Origin: Alphaproteobacteria bacterium
GTDB taxonomy: Bacteria; Pseudomonadota; Alphaproteobacteria; UBA9655
Direction of reading: 5' to 3'
Length of the DNA stretch: 38,644 nt
Assembly: GCA_013287205.1 (NCBI GenBank)
Contig: JABDEE010000007.1
Location: 1 to 38,644 of the forward strand
This document shows positions 1 to 9,041 of this stretch, piece after piece. The notes beneath the pieces were generated by a model. That model had not been told where the DNA came from. It saw only the letters and a program-made list of their open reading frames with translations, and did not search any database. The translations under genes and the position numbers were made by a program. The number at the start of each line of letters is the position of its first letter. The first letter of the stretch is position 1.

Positions 1-855
1 AGCTGAGAATCGATCAGCGAGGTAGCCTGCGAGTGGCGTCAAGATAATGTACCCGATCAGGGCAATAAAGGTGGCTTGGAGACCCGTCAGAAGCGGGTAA
101 TCCAAGACTTTTGTGAGGTAAAAATTTGAGTACATCATGGGGATCCATGTGCTCACGCCCACGAGGGCGCCCACGAGGAGAATAATGAGGATGGCTGTTT
201 TATGGGGAAGCGCAAAAAGGAGGGCCTCGGAAGATTCAAGAGGCGTGATTTCACTGCGGAGACGTTTTCGTAAACGATAGGTGATGGAAGTGGCGATCCC
301 TCCCATCAGGAAGGCGATGCGCCAGCTATAGGTGGGGAGATACTCGTAGAGACAGAGGCAAGAGATGAAGAAAGCAATGAGGCTGCCAACGGTCCCTGAA
401 GCACAGAGGAGGCCGCTGAGGAGGCCGCGATGGTTGCCATATTTCTCCATCAAATAGGTGCCTGCTGTTGTATATTCTCCCCCCAGGGAAAGACCCTGCA
501 TCGACCTTAACATGAGGAAAAACCAAGCGCCTGTGATCCCGATGACCTCATAGGAGGGAAGCAGCGCGGTGCCGAAACTCGCAATGCTTGCGAGTTTGAG
601 GGTCTCCCCGAGGGCGTAGGGCCTGCCTTGAAAATCAGCGAGGCGGCCAAAAATATAGCCCCCGATGGGGCGGATGACGAAGGGGAGAGAAAAGAGGAGT
701 AAGCTGAGAAGGTGAGTGCGGGTGGGGTCTAAATTCGGGATGAAGCATCCGGTGACAATACATCCAAGGTGGGCAAAGAGGAGAAAGTCGTAGTAGTCTA
801 ATAGATTTCCGCACATCACAAGACATAAAGTCTTCAAATCTTTTTTCTGTATCAT
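1..855 (-). CDS. MFS transporter, metabolite:H+ symporter (ProP/MHS-like), 3' end cut by window
   Basis: An inner-membrane carrier, probably a proton-coupled symporter for a small osmolyte or organic acid; the substrate cannot be read from sequence. The frame is open from the ATG at 855 to the window edge (285 codons). The early loop has GGYIFGRLADFQGRPYAL, the loop 2-3 motif of the MHS subfamily. It is followed by RSMQGLSLGGEYTTAG, which matches the RxxQGxxxGGE motif of ProP-like carriers. About seven hydrophobic segments are visible, so roughly the N-terminal two thirds is present. GGGAG lies about 6 nt before the ATG. A remnant of another MFS carrier lies at 1383-1639. Family assignment is strong, substrate unknown. 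Confidence 0.85.
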   Translation of the reverse strand, partial: MIQKKDLKTLCLVMCGNLLDYYDFLLFAHLGCIVTGCFIPNLDPTRTHLLSLLLFSLPFVIRPIGGYIFGRLADFQGRPYALGETLKLASIASFGTALLPSYEVIGITGAWFFLMLRSMQGLSLGGEYTTAGTYLMEKYGNHRGLLSGLLCASGTVGSLIAFFISCLCLYEYLPTYSWRIAFLMGGIATSITYRLRKRLRSEITPLESSEALLFALPHKTAILIILLVGALVGVSTWIPMMYSNFYLTKVLDYPLLTGLQATFIALIGYIILTPLAGYLADRFSA

Positions 856-924
856 GGCGTTCTCCCTTTTTCGTATGATCGTTGGTTTCAGGGTAGTGAC
901 CCTACAATCTTGCTACATAACGGT

Positions 925-1108
925 TGTCATCCCAGGCTTAGTACCTCTTAGCTCCGACTCGCCCAGCTACGCCAAAGGCTATGCCGTGGCGAGTCGAGGA
1001 CCCAGAGCAGCCCGAAAATTCTTTCATACCTTGGCTCCTGGGTCCCAGGTCAAGTGCCTCTAGCCCCCGACAAGTCGGGGGAAAAGAGACACTAAGCCTG
1101 GGATGACA
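925..1108. repeat. Long nested palindromic repeat, family P copy 1
   Basis: The ends are tgtcatcccaggctta and taagcctgggatgaca, a near-perfect inverted repeat enclosing about 150 bp. Inside are a GC hairpin (gctacgccaaaggc / gccgtggcgag) and a cccccgac / gtcggggg stem. Related copies lie at 8732-8904 and 33736-33906 and share the internal stretch ctttcataccttgg. No credible reading frame is inside. It looks like a MITE- or REP-type non-coding repeat able to fold into a branched hairpin. Confidence 0.8.
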
Positions 1109-1166
1109 CTCATTCTTTGTCACAAAACATATGGTTATTGTTCCCACCATAACAAACAATATCTCT

Positions 1167-1390
1167 TTACACCATCCTCATTATTCTGGGGCCATGGTCT
1201 CTGAGCCATTTTCGGTGGGTTTTATACCCTGGACACACGCTTTCGACCACTTTCCAAAAGGCGGGGCTGTGGTTCATGTGGAGGATATGGGCGACTTCGT
1301 GGGCGCACACATAGTGGGCCACCTCAGGGGGCGCTAGGATCAAGCGCCAACTCAAGGAGATATTTTTGTTGGTTGAGCAACTCCATTTTT
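1167..1390 (-). pseudogene. YgjP-like (DUF45/M48-type) metallopeptidase remnant, 5' part missing
   Basis: This is the C-terminal third of a YgjP-like zinc metallopeptidase. The frame reads SLSWRLILAPPEVAHYVCAH, then EVAHILHMNHSPAFW, which gives the HExxH zinc motif and the downstream third-ligand region, and it ends at 1167. The family is usually over 200 residues, while only about 70 are present. Upstream of SCSTNKN the match stops in the middle of the family's RWGSC motif, and the DNA turns into a different gene (MFS remnant on the + strand). The only starts available are internal. I read it as a dead fragment left by a deletion. Confidence 0.65.
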
Positions 1391-1639
1391 GGCGCGCCCA
1401 TTCATGTGCTGATGAACAAGCTCCTCCCCGCCCATTGCCGCAGCCGTTATATCAACACCTTCTTCTCCCTAGGCCTTTCCGTGGGCAGCCTCGCCCCGTC
1501 TCTCTCAGGATACCTCAGCACCGCTTACCAGATCCACCACACCCCCATTGTCGTCATTACAGGAGTAAGCTTGCTAACTTTTTTCTTTTTCTATAAGAGC
1601 TTTTTCATCTTTCAACGGCCGAGAGGGATGGCGGTGTAG
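1383..1639 (+). pseudogene. MFS transporter C-terminal remnant
   Basis: An open + strand frame of about 85 codons carries two hydrophobic helices and reads like the end of an MFS carrier. A loop with NKLLPAHCRSRYINTFF resembles the ELFPxxxR region before helix 11, followed by GLSVGSLAPSLSGYLS and a last helix ending in a basic tail. The first ten or so helices are missing and there is no proper start or ribosome binding site. The last residues (GMAV-stop) come from repeat A1. The 5' break abuts the broken 5' end of the YgjP-like remnant on the other strand. It could be a relic of a paralogue of the carrier at 1-855; I cannot test this. Confidence 0.5.
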
Positions 1640-1730
1640 GGGTGGAGCGGAAGGAAACAGGGTATAAAAAAGACCCGTCAACATCATTTTTCCTCTTATT
1701 TCTTACTTTTCCGACTAACTGCTACACCCC
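1631..1730. repeat. Dispersed repeat family A copy 1
   Basis: It starts with gcggtgtagg and ends with ctgctacacccc, an inverted pair. The core, ggtataaaaaagacccgtca through ttatttcttacttttccgac, recurs at 6495-6570 and 13200-13255. It lies between two convergent frames and supplies GMAV-stop to the left one and GV-stop to the Fic gene on the right. This copy lacks the GC hairpin present in copies 2 and 3. Confidence 0.8.
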
Positions 1731-2879
1731 CAAAGGTTCCGTCCCCTCTTCTAACAAGTCCAGATACTTACGGTACACATAGACCTTATCCTTACCCTTC
1801 CCACTCGTCTCTTCCACAATTCTAAGATCGACAAGGTGATTGAGGGCACTTCGAGCTGTGGGCTCGGTCATACCCAACGCTGAACTCACGATTTGAACCG
1901 ACACTTGGGGTAACTTTTTTAAGTAATTTAAGGTCTCTAAGCAGGAAAAGCGGGCGCGGCCCAGGGTCTCCAACTGCGCTTCATCTTCCTGAAACAAGCG
2001 ATTGATCTTGCCCGCCGTCTCCAACGCTTGGGTTGCGGAGGCTGTGACCCCTTCCAAGAAGAACACCAACCACTTCTCCCAATCCCCTTGTTCCCGCACC
2101 TCCTGCAGCAGCTGGTAATAAACGCTGCGGTGTTGCTTAAGATACAGACTTACGTACAGCACCGGCGCCTCCAGCAAGCCACCGTTGCACAACAAAAGGA
2201 TAATCAAAAGCCGCCCCAAGCGCCCATTCCCGTCGAGGAAGGGGTGAATGGTTTCAAATTGCAAGTGGGCAAGGCCTGCCTGAATCAGAACAGGAAACGT
2301 TTCCTCATGGAGGAAAAGCTCGAAATTCCCAAGGCAGTCCATCATCTCTTTGGGAGGAGGCGGCACAAACAAAGCCGTACCTGGACGCGTTCCGCCAATC
2401 CAATTTTGCGAGGTCCGAAATTCCCCGGGCAGCTTGCTGCCCCCCCGACTGCCTGAAAGCAAGATCCCATGAATTTCTCGCAACAAACGCAAAGAAAGGG
2501 GAAACCCTTCTTTAAGACGAGTCAGCCCATAGTCAATCGCCTTCACATAGTTGGAAACTTCCTCCACATCGTCGAGGGCGATCTCTGGTTTTTGGTGATT
2601 CTCAAAGAGAATAAGGTCAGAGAAAGAGCTCTGCGTCCCTTCAATTTGAGAGGATAACAAGGCCTCTTTCCGAACATACATATAGACAAACAGCGCCGTA
2701 TTAGGGATAATCTGGGTCACACTCTTCAGCTCCGCCAAGGCGCGGGTGGCTTTTTCAAGGGCCGGATAAAACGTCTCCAACTCAAGCGACGGGTCAGGAG
2801 GCAAGGGGGCCGGCACATAGGCCTTATAAGGCTCGCCAATAACGGTCTGCGTAATATATGTCCCCAGACGCCTGTTCAT
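1722..2879 (-). CDS. Class II Fic family protein (AMP transferase) with C-terminal winged helix
   Basis: A Fic enzyme expected to transfer AMP (or another nucleotide moiety) to a target hydroxyl. The 385-residue protein has a Fic_N region with SSQIEGT near residue 78, matching the (S/T)xxxE(G/N) inhibitory helix that keeps class II Fic enzymes autoinhibited. The catalytic motif HPFLDGNGRLGR lies near residue 212, with the active His, the GNGR loop and the second Arg all present. The last 70 residues (QIVSSALGMTEPTARSALNH) look like a winged helix, as in SoFic-like proteins. The start has a strong site, AGGAGGgcatcATG. Two palindromes just upstream are likely operators. No antitoxin frame adjoins it, as expected for class II. 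The stop and last two residues come from repeat A1. Targets are unknown. Confidence 0.93.
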   Translation of the reverse strand: MNRRLGTYITQTVIGEPYKAYVPAPLPPDPSLELETFYPALEKATRALAELKSVTQIIPNTALFVYMYVRKEALLSSQIEGTQSSFSDLILFENHQKPEIALDDVEEVSNYVKAIDYGLTRLKEGFPLSLRLLREIHGILLSGSRGGSKLPGEFRTSQNWIGGTRPGTALFVPPPPKEMMDCLGNFELFLHEETFPVLIQAGLAHLQFETIHPFLDGNGRLGRLLIILLLCNGGLLEAPVLYVSLYLKQHRSVYYQLLQEVREQGDWEKWLVFFLEGVTASATQALETAGKINRLFQEDEAQLETLGRARFSCLETLNYLKKLPQVSVQIVSSALGMTEPTARSALNHLVDLRIVEETSGKGKDKVYVYRKYLDLLEEGTEPLGV

Positions 2880-2893
2880 GATGCCCTCCTATC

Positions 2894-2961
2894 TTTTCTT
2901 TTGCAACTCTCAAAAGAAAATTTACACGACTATCTTTTCTTTTGCAAGGAGAAAAAGAAAA
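2894..2961 (-). promoter_or_regulatory. Two tandem palindromic operators upstream of fic
   Basis: ttttcttttg (2894-2903) and caaaagaaaa (2911-2920) form a perfect 10-bp inverted repeat around a 7-nt spacer. A second copy (2935-2944 and 2952-2961) has the same arm and spacer lengths with one mismatch. The copies are 41 bp apart, about four helical turns, within an 18-bp exact direct repeat (ctatcttttcttttgcaa at 2889 and 2930). They sit 15-82 bp upstream of the fic start codon, where binding would block transcription or ribosome entry. Binding by the Fic protein's own winged helix is inference. Confidence 0.7.
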
Positions 2962-2967
2962 GATCTG

Positions 2968-3020
2968 CCACCCCTGCGACCCAGGCTACGCCGGAGGCTT
3001 CGCCTGGGTCGCAGGGATGA
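2968..3020. repeat. Short GC-rich hairpin repeat between fic and gyrB
   Basis: ccctgcgacccaggc (2972-2986) and gcctgggtcgcaggg (3002-3016) are a perfect 15-bp inverted repeat. The loop tacgccggaggcttc resembles the GC hairpin modules at 970-1000 and 5570-5605. The outer bases (gccacccct / agggatgac) recall the ends of family P, so this may be a short relative. It lies between divergent genes. Confidence 0.7.
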
Positions 3021-3060
3021 CACGTAAGTGCAAAACATACCCCCTAGGATTTTCCCATAA

Positions 3061-5534
<2,474 letters not shown>

Positions 5535-5535
5535 A

Positions 5536-5728
5536 GTGGAGCAGTGGAGCGTCCGCCGTCGCGACGACCCGGCTACGCCAAAGGCTTCGCCGTGGCGAGA
5601 GGCGGAGTGGAGCGGAAAGGAACCATTTACAAAATGACTGTCAACACACTTTTATTATATAGGCCCTAACGATGTCCGAAAAAAAAGATATAACTGCTCC
5701 ACTGCTCCACCGCTCCACCGCTACACCC
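5536..5728. repeat. Dispersed repeat family A copy 2, with GC hairpin insert
   Basis: The left end gtggagcagtggagcg and right end gctccaccgctccaccgc are inverted short repeats. Between them is a GC hairpin from tccgccgtcgcgacga to aggcgga, the same module as in copy 3. The core is diverged (aaatgactgtcaacacac). Unlike the other copies it lies between tandem genes, and its right end is translated as the N-terminus of TpiA. Confidence 0.75.
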
Positions 5729-6460
5729 CCCTTCATCATTGGCAACTGGAAAATGAACGGCTCCCTTGCGCACGCGCACCAGTTTGCTGCGGACTTGAAA
5801 GAGCATCTTAACGAATCTACGTCCACCCTGATCCTCTGCCCTTCTTTTCCGTATCTTCTGCCCCTCATCGAGGAATTCAAAGGGACTTCCGTCCAAATCG
5901 GCGCCCAAAATTGTAGCGCAGAATCCAAAGGGGCTTTTACGGGCGATGTGAGTGCCGCCCAACTTGCCGATATTGGATGCACGTATGTGCTCATTGGCCA
6001 TAGTGAACGCCGCCAACATCATCAAGAAACCAGTGAACTCATTCGTCAAAAATGGAAAGCCGCCCGTGAGAAAGGCCTCCACCCCGTTCTCTGTATGGGA
6101 GAAAGCCTTGCACACCGCAAGAGCGGTCATGCTTTATCCGCCATTGCAGAGCAACTTAGCGCTGAAGTGGCCGGAGAAGATCTGCAGGGCCTTCTCATTG
6201 CCTATGAACCCCTATGGGCGATTGGAACAGGCCTCACCCCAACCCTCGATGAAATCGAAGAAGTGCTTGCCTTCATCAGAGCTGAGCTGAAAGATGACAC
6301 CGTTCCCCTCCTTTATGGAGGCTCCGTCACCCCATCCAATGCACCCGACATCCTCGCTCTCCCCTCCGTCAATGGGCTCCTAATTGGAGGGGCGAGCTTG
6401 CAGGCAGAGGACTTCTTACGGTGTAGCGTCCGCCGTCGCGACGAAGTCGCTATGGCGTGA
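5672..6460 (+). CDS. tpiA: Triosephosphate isomerase
   Basis: Interconverts dihydroxyacetone phosphate and glyceraldehyde 3-phosphate in cytosolic glycolysis and gluconeogenesis. All active-site blocks are present: GNWKMNG (catalytic Lys), HSERR (electrophilic His), AYEPLWAIGTG (catalytic Glu) and YGGSV (phosphate loop). At 262 residues it is slightly long. The first 20 residues (MSEKKDITAPLLHRSTATPP) precede the usual start of the fold and are encoded by the right end of repeat A2. The last residues (RRRDEVAMA) come from the left end of repeat A3. The ATG at 5672 is the only in-frame start and has only a weak AGG upstream, so expression may be low or depend on the repeat. Confidence 0.96.
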   Translation: MSEKKDITAPLLHRSTATPPFIIGNWKMNGSLAHAHQFAADLKEHLNESTSTLILCPSFPYLLPLIEEFKGTSVQIGAQNCSAESKGAFTGDVSAAQLADIGCTYVLIGHSERRQHHQETSELIRQKWKAAREKGLHPVLCMGESLAHRKSGHALSAIAEQLSAEVAGEDLQGLLIAYEPLWAIGTGLTPTLDEIEEVLAFIRAELKDDTVPLLYGGSVTPSNAPDILALPSVNGLLIGGASLQAEDFLRCSVRRRDEVAMA

Positions 6461-6577
6461 TCACGCCGAAGCCTTGGCGAAGGCGGAGTGTAGCGGCAGG
6501 AAATAGAGTACAAAAAGATATGTCAATATCTTTTCTCCTCTTATTTCTTACTTTTCCGACTAACTGCTCCACCGCTA
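6421..6577. repeat. Dispersed repeat family A copy 3, with GC hairpin insert
   Basis: The left end is gtgtagcg and the right end is gctccaccgctatac. The insert runs from tccgccgtcgcgacga to aggcgga and contains the perfect palindrome ggcgtgatcacgcc. The core (aaaaagatatgtcaatatct, then ttatttcttacttttccgac) matches copies 1 and 4. It joins tpiA and the prohead protease tail to tail and provides the stop codon of both. Confidence 0.85.
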
Positions 6578-7024
6578 TACTGCGCGTGCGACAGCACGAC
6601 TGTTCGCCCCGAACGTCACCAAAGAAATCTCCAGAAGATCAATATCCAACAACAGACGAGCATGTGTCTTTGGATCGCGGGTAGCCTTAAGGGTGCGAAA
6701 TCCAATGGAAAGATGATCAATCATTCCTTCCTTCAGCAAAATAGAGGCTTCATCTGCCCTGCGAACACCTAAAGCCAATTTACCTTCCCCATAAAGGCCC
6801 GTTTCATCTTCATGGAGATGCGTCCATATCCCAATCGGCGTTTTCGGATCATGTTGCCACAATAAAGGCGGCCATTTCCCAAAGCGTCGCCAGGCGCTCA
6901 AGGTTTTTGAAAAGGCCCCCGGGGCGATGGCATCATTCTGCCGATCCACCACTCTAAAAACGCTCGCATACCCAGAAATCATAGGGTTTCTGGCCGTTAC
7001 TAAGGATGGGTGTTGTGTCATCAT
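6575..7024 (-). CDS. HK97-type phage or GTA prohead protease
   Basis: A head maturation protease of the HK97/U35 family, which trims scaffold or major capsid protein during procapsid assembly. The fold signatures are ISGYASVFRVVDRQNDAIAP, the His block LLWQHDPKTPIG and the Ser block IDHLSIGFRT, then LLEISLVTFGANSRA. About 149 residues is short for phage enzymes but usual for GTA-type ones. I take ATG 7024 as the start because AAAGGA lies 8 nt before it; ATG 7021 is also possible and the upstream TTG is poorer. The expected downstream neighbour, a major capsid gene, is missing; repeat A3 and tpiA follow instead. The last residues and stop lie at the edge of repeat A3. Confidence 0.88.
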   Translation of the reverse strand: MMTQHPSLVTARNPMISGYASVFRVVDRQNDAIAPGAFSKTLSAWRRFGKWPPLLWQHDPKTPIGIWTHLHEDETGLYGEGKLALGVRRADEASILLKEGMIDHLSIGFRTLKATRDPKTHARLLLDIDLLEISLVTFGANSRAVARAV

Positions 7025-7174
7025 TTTAAGATCCTTTCTCAAAAAAAGTTCCGAGAACTCTAAAAAAAAACAAGAAAAATGGCGCTGTTAATAAAATATT
7101 ATGAATTCATGGATATACTGAGATCAACAATAAGAAAAAAAACAAATAACATGTACACACAAAGGAGAACGACA

Positions 7175-7444
7175 ATGAAAAATACACTCGCTTTTGCAGC
7201 TCTTATGGCTGCAGTAACTTTTGGCGCAAATGCACAAGCTGCTGTTGGTCTTGAAAGCCAACAGAATCTTATTCGTTTTGCCCCAATGGCTGGCGTCGCA
7301 TCAACTGGATGCAACTCTTGCGCTTGCCCAATGGAATGCCCTTGCATGCCAACATGCTGCCCAGCAAACCGCGGCATCTTTGACGGCGGCTTGAACAAGT
7401 GCTGCGTTGAACAAGTTGTATGCCCAACACCTTGCGGCATGTAA
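7175..7444 (+). CDS. Small cysteine-rich secreted protein, unknown
   Basis: An 89-residue protein with a clean signal peptide (MKNTLAFAALMAAVTFGANA, cleavage near AQA). The mature part of about 67 residues has 11 cysteines, mostly in CxC, CxxC and CC pairs (CNSCACPMECPCMPTCC and, further on, KCCVEQVVCPTPC). The start has AAGGAG 8 nt before the ATG. The pattern suits a disulfide-rich envelope or secreted protein or a metal binder; I recognise no family. It lies on the opposite strand between portal and prohead protease, where GTA and phage head clusters normally have nothing or a small head gene, and it ends at repeat B1. It looks like an insertion. Confidence 0.75.
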   Translation: MKNTLAFAALMAAVTFGANAQAAVGLESQQNLIRFAPMAGVASTGCNSCACPMECPCMPTCCPANRGIFDGGLNKCCVEQVVCPTPCGM

Positions 7445-7445
7445 T

Positions 7446-7522
7446 GTAACAGGTGACAGGGATCAGGTGACAGGTGTCAGGAAAGTAACCCTGACTCCTC
7501 GATCCTGTCCCCTGACTCCTGC
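7446..7522. repeat. Dispersed repeat family B copy 1 (gtgacagg / cctgactc ends)
   Basis: Short copies of aggtgacaggg and caggtgtcagg on the left face ccctgactcctc and cccctgactcctg on the right as inverted repeats. It lies between convergent genes and encodes the last residues of the portal (ESGDRIEESGLLS), which repeat an E-S-G pattern. The core found in copies 2 and 3 is absent. Confidence 0.6.
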
Positions 7523-8670
7523 CCAAGAGGCGGGTATCCCACAAGGGCCCGCTTTTCATTACAGGTCAGAAAGCTTGCATTTGCAATTTTTCCCCACAAG
7601 GCCTCCCGCTTCGGCGCTAAAGCTGAAATCGACTCTGTATCATAATCCAACCTTAAATGGCTCCCAAAAAAAGGTGTAAGCCAGTGAGTCAGCTCATTCT
7701 TAATCATCTCAAGATGTGGCAGAATTGTATCCTCCCAAAGGTGATACCGCGCTTCCTTGTAATTCGCAAAAGTGGCATCGCCCGGCACTCCCACAAGCAT
7801 GGGTGGCACCCCATAAACTTGTGCAATCTCTCGCGCCGATAAATTTTTCCCCTCGATAAAATCCAAATCCTTTAGGGAAAGACCCATTTCTTTCCAGACG
7901 AAGTCTCCCTCCAAAAGCATCACCCGTCCCGCATTCCGCGCCCCTTCATAGGTATCCTGCAGCTCCTTGCGCAACCGCGCGCGCTGCTCTTCCGTAAGCT
8001 GTGTCCCGTAGGGCAACTTCACCTCCAAAGCGCCTGTGGGCCGTCCCCCATTTTGCAGGAGAGATAAATTATGTCCTGCAACCGCATTATGTTGATCAAT
8101 GGCGTGCGCTGCCGCCTCAATGGGACTCATTCCATACCAATCATGAAGGGGGTGAAAAGTCCGCAAGTGAAGAAGCCGTGACTTTCCATTGAGAGGGTCC
8201 ACAGGGATCCGCACAGACCGTCCATTCAGCGTGTATTCATAAGCCTCCGGAATCCCTGTCCTCCCGGGCACAACCCGCACGCGATCCGGACGCAAGAGGT
8301 ACAACTCGAAAGGCTCCCCCTCCGCCATTACCGCTTCAATATACACATTCCCCGCTAGAAGAAGATAGGAGATGAGTGCTTCCATAAACCGTGGCAATCC
8401 CTGCTGTGGATTCGGATTTTGGAGAAGCTGCAACAAAGGGTGGCGCGTCAGGAGCCGATCCTTCTCATAAAGTTGCCAAGGAACACTCGCAACCCCTCGG
8501 GAAATCAGGGAAACACACCGATAAACAACAATGTTTTTCTGATACCCCTCCTCCGCCAGCGTATCATATTGGCGCGGCGTCCAAATGGGTTGGCTCCCGC
8601 CTGTTGTCATAAACAGGGGAGCCGTTGCACTGGCCTTCGTTTGGCGTAGACGATCCATCCATTTTTTCAT
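7477..8670 (-). CDS. HK97-type phage or GTA portal protein
   Basis: The dodecameric portal at the head vertex through which DNA is packaged. The family pattern is clear: IVVYRCVSLISRGVASVPW near the N-terminus, HPLLQLLQNPNP, LLAGNVYIEAV, LRPDRVRVVPG, the stem region REIAQVYGVPPMLVGVPGD, then NYKEARYHLWEDTILPHLE. At about 397 residues it has the size of GTA portals (ORFg3-like). I start at ATG 8670 because ACGGAG lies 7 nt upstream; the TTG two codons earlier is less likely. It lies 371 bp downstream of cckA on the same strand and upstream of the prohead protease. No terminase is seen upstream. The C-terminal tail is repeat-derived. Confidence 0.92.
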   Translation of the reverse strand: MKKWMDRLRQTKASATAPLFMTTGGSQPIWTPRQYDTLAEEGYQKNIVVYRCVSLISRGVASVPWQLYEKDRLLTRHPLLQLLQNPNPQQGLPRFMEALISYLLLAGNVYIEAVMAEGEPFELYLLRPDRVRVVPGRTGIPEAYEYTLNGRSVRIPVDPLNGKSRLLHLRTFHPLHDWYGMSPIEAAAHAIDQHNAVAGHNLSLLQNGGRPTGALEVKLPYGTQLTEEQRARLRKELQDTYEGARNAGRVMLLEGDFVWKEMGLSLKDLDFIEGKNLSAREIAQVYGVPPMLVGVPGDATFANYKEARYHLWEDTILPHLEMIKNELTHWLTPFFGSHLRLDYDTESISALAPKREALWGKIANASFLTCNEKRALVGYPPLGQESGDRIEESGLLS

Positions 8671-8731
8671 GGGCAAACTCCGTTTGTAGTGATTAGAGCG
8701 TTTTTGAATTAAGTCTAGACATCCACGAGGG

Positions 8732-8904
8732 TGTCATCCCGGGCTTAGTTCCTCTTAGCCCTGACTTGTCGGAGGCTTAGAGGAACTTGACCCGGGACCC
8801 AGGAGCCAAGGTATGAAAGAGTTTTCACGTTGCTCTGGGTCCCCGATCAAGACCTTCTAGATCCCCGCAAGCGGGGATTAAGAAGGTCTAAGTCGGGGAT
8901 GACA
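8732..8904. repeat. Long nested palindromic repeat, family P copy 2
   Basis: The ends tgtcatcccgggctta and taagtcggggatgaca are inverted. Internal stems include agttcctcttag / cttagaggaact, and agaccttctagatccccgc / gcggggattaagaaggtct. It shares ggagccaaggtatgaaag with copy 1. It lies in the 371-bp space between cckA and the portal gene and would fold into a branched structure in either strand's transcript. Confidence 0.8.
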
Positions 8905-8925
8905 CTGAGGGTCCCTCTTCTCCCC

Positions 8926-9040
8926 ACAGCTTACAGAAAATTTTTAAGGGATCAAATGTGTCGAATGGCCGTTTCAGGAGTCAGGAGTCAGGATAATCTT
9001 CCCGTTTCCTGTCTCCTGACTCCTGACTCCTGACTCCTGG
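8926..9040. repeat. Dispersed repeat family B copy 2
   Basis: The core acagcttacagaaaattttt through gtgtcgaatggccgttt matches copy 3 (22508-22560). It is followed by caggagtcaggagtcagga, and then on the right by four tcctgac-type heptamers in the opposite sense. It ends 2 bp before the cckA stop codon. No frame inside. Confidence 0.7.
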
Positions 9041-9041
9041 C

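Noticed and set aside
1722-2961. Fic toxin-antitoxin module
   Set aside because: No small antitoxin gene lies next to it; the inhibitory motif SSQIEG is inside the Fic protein, as in class II.
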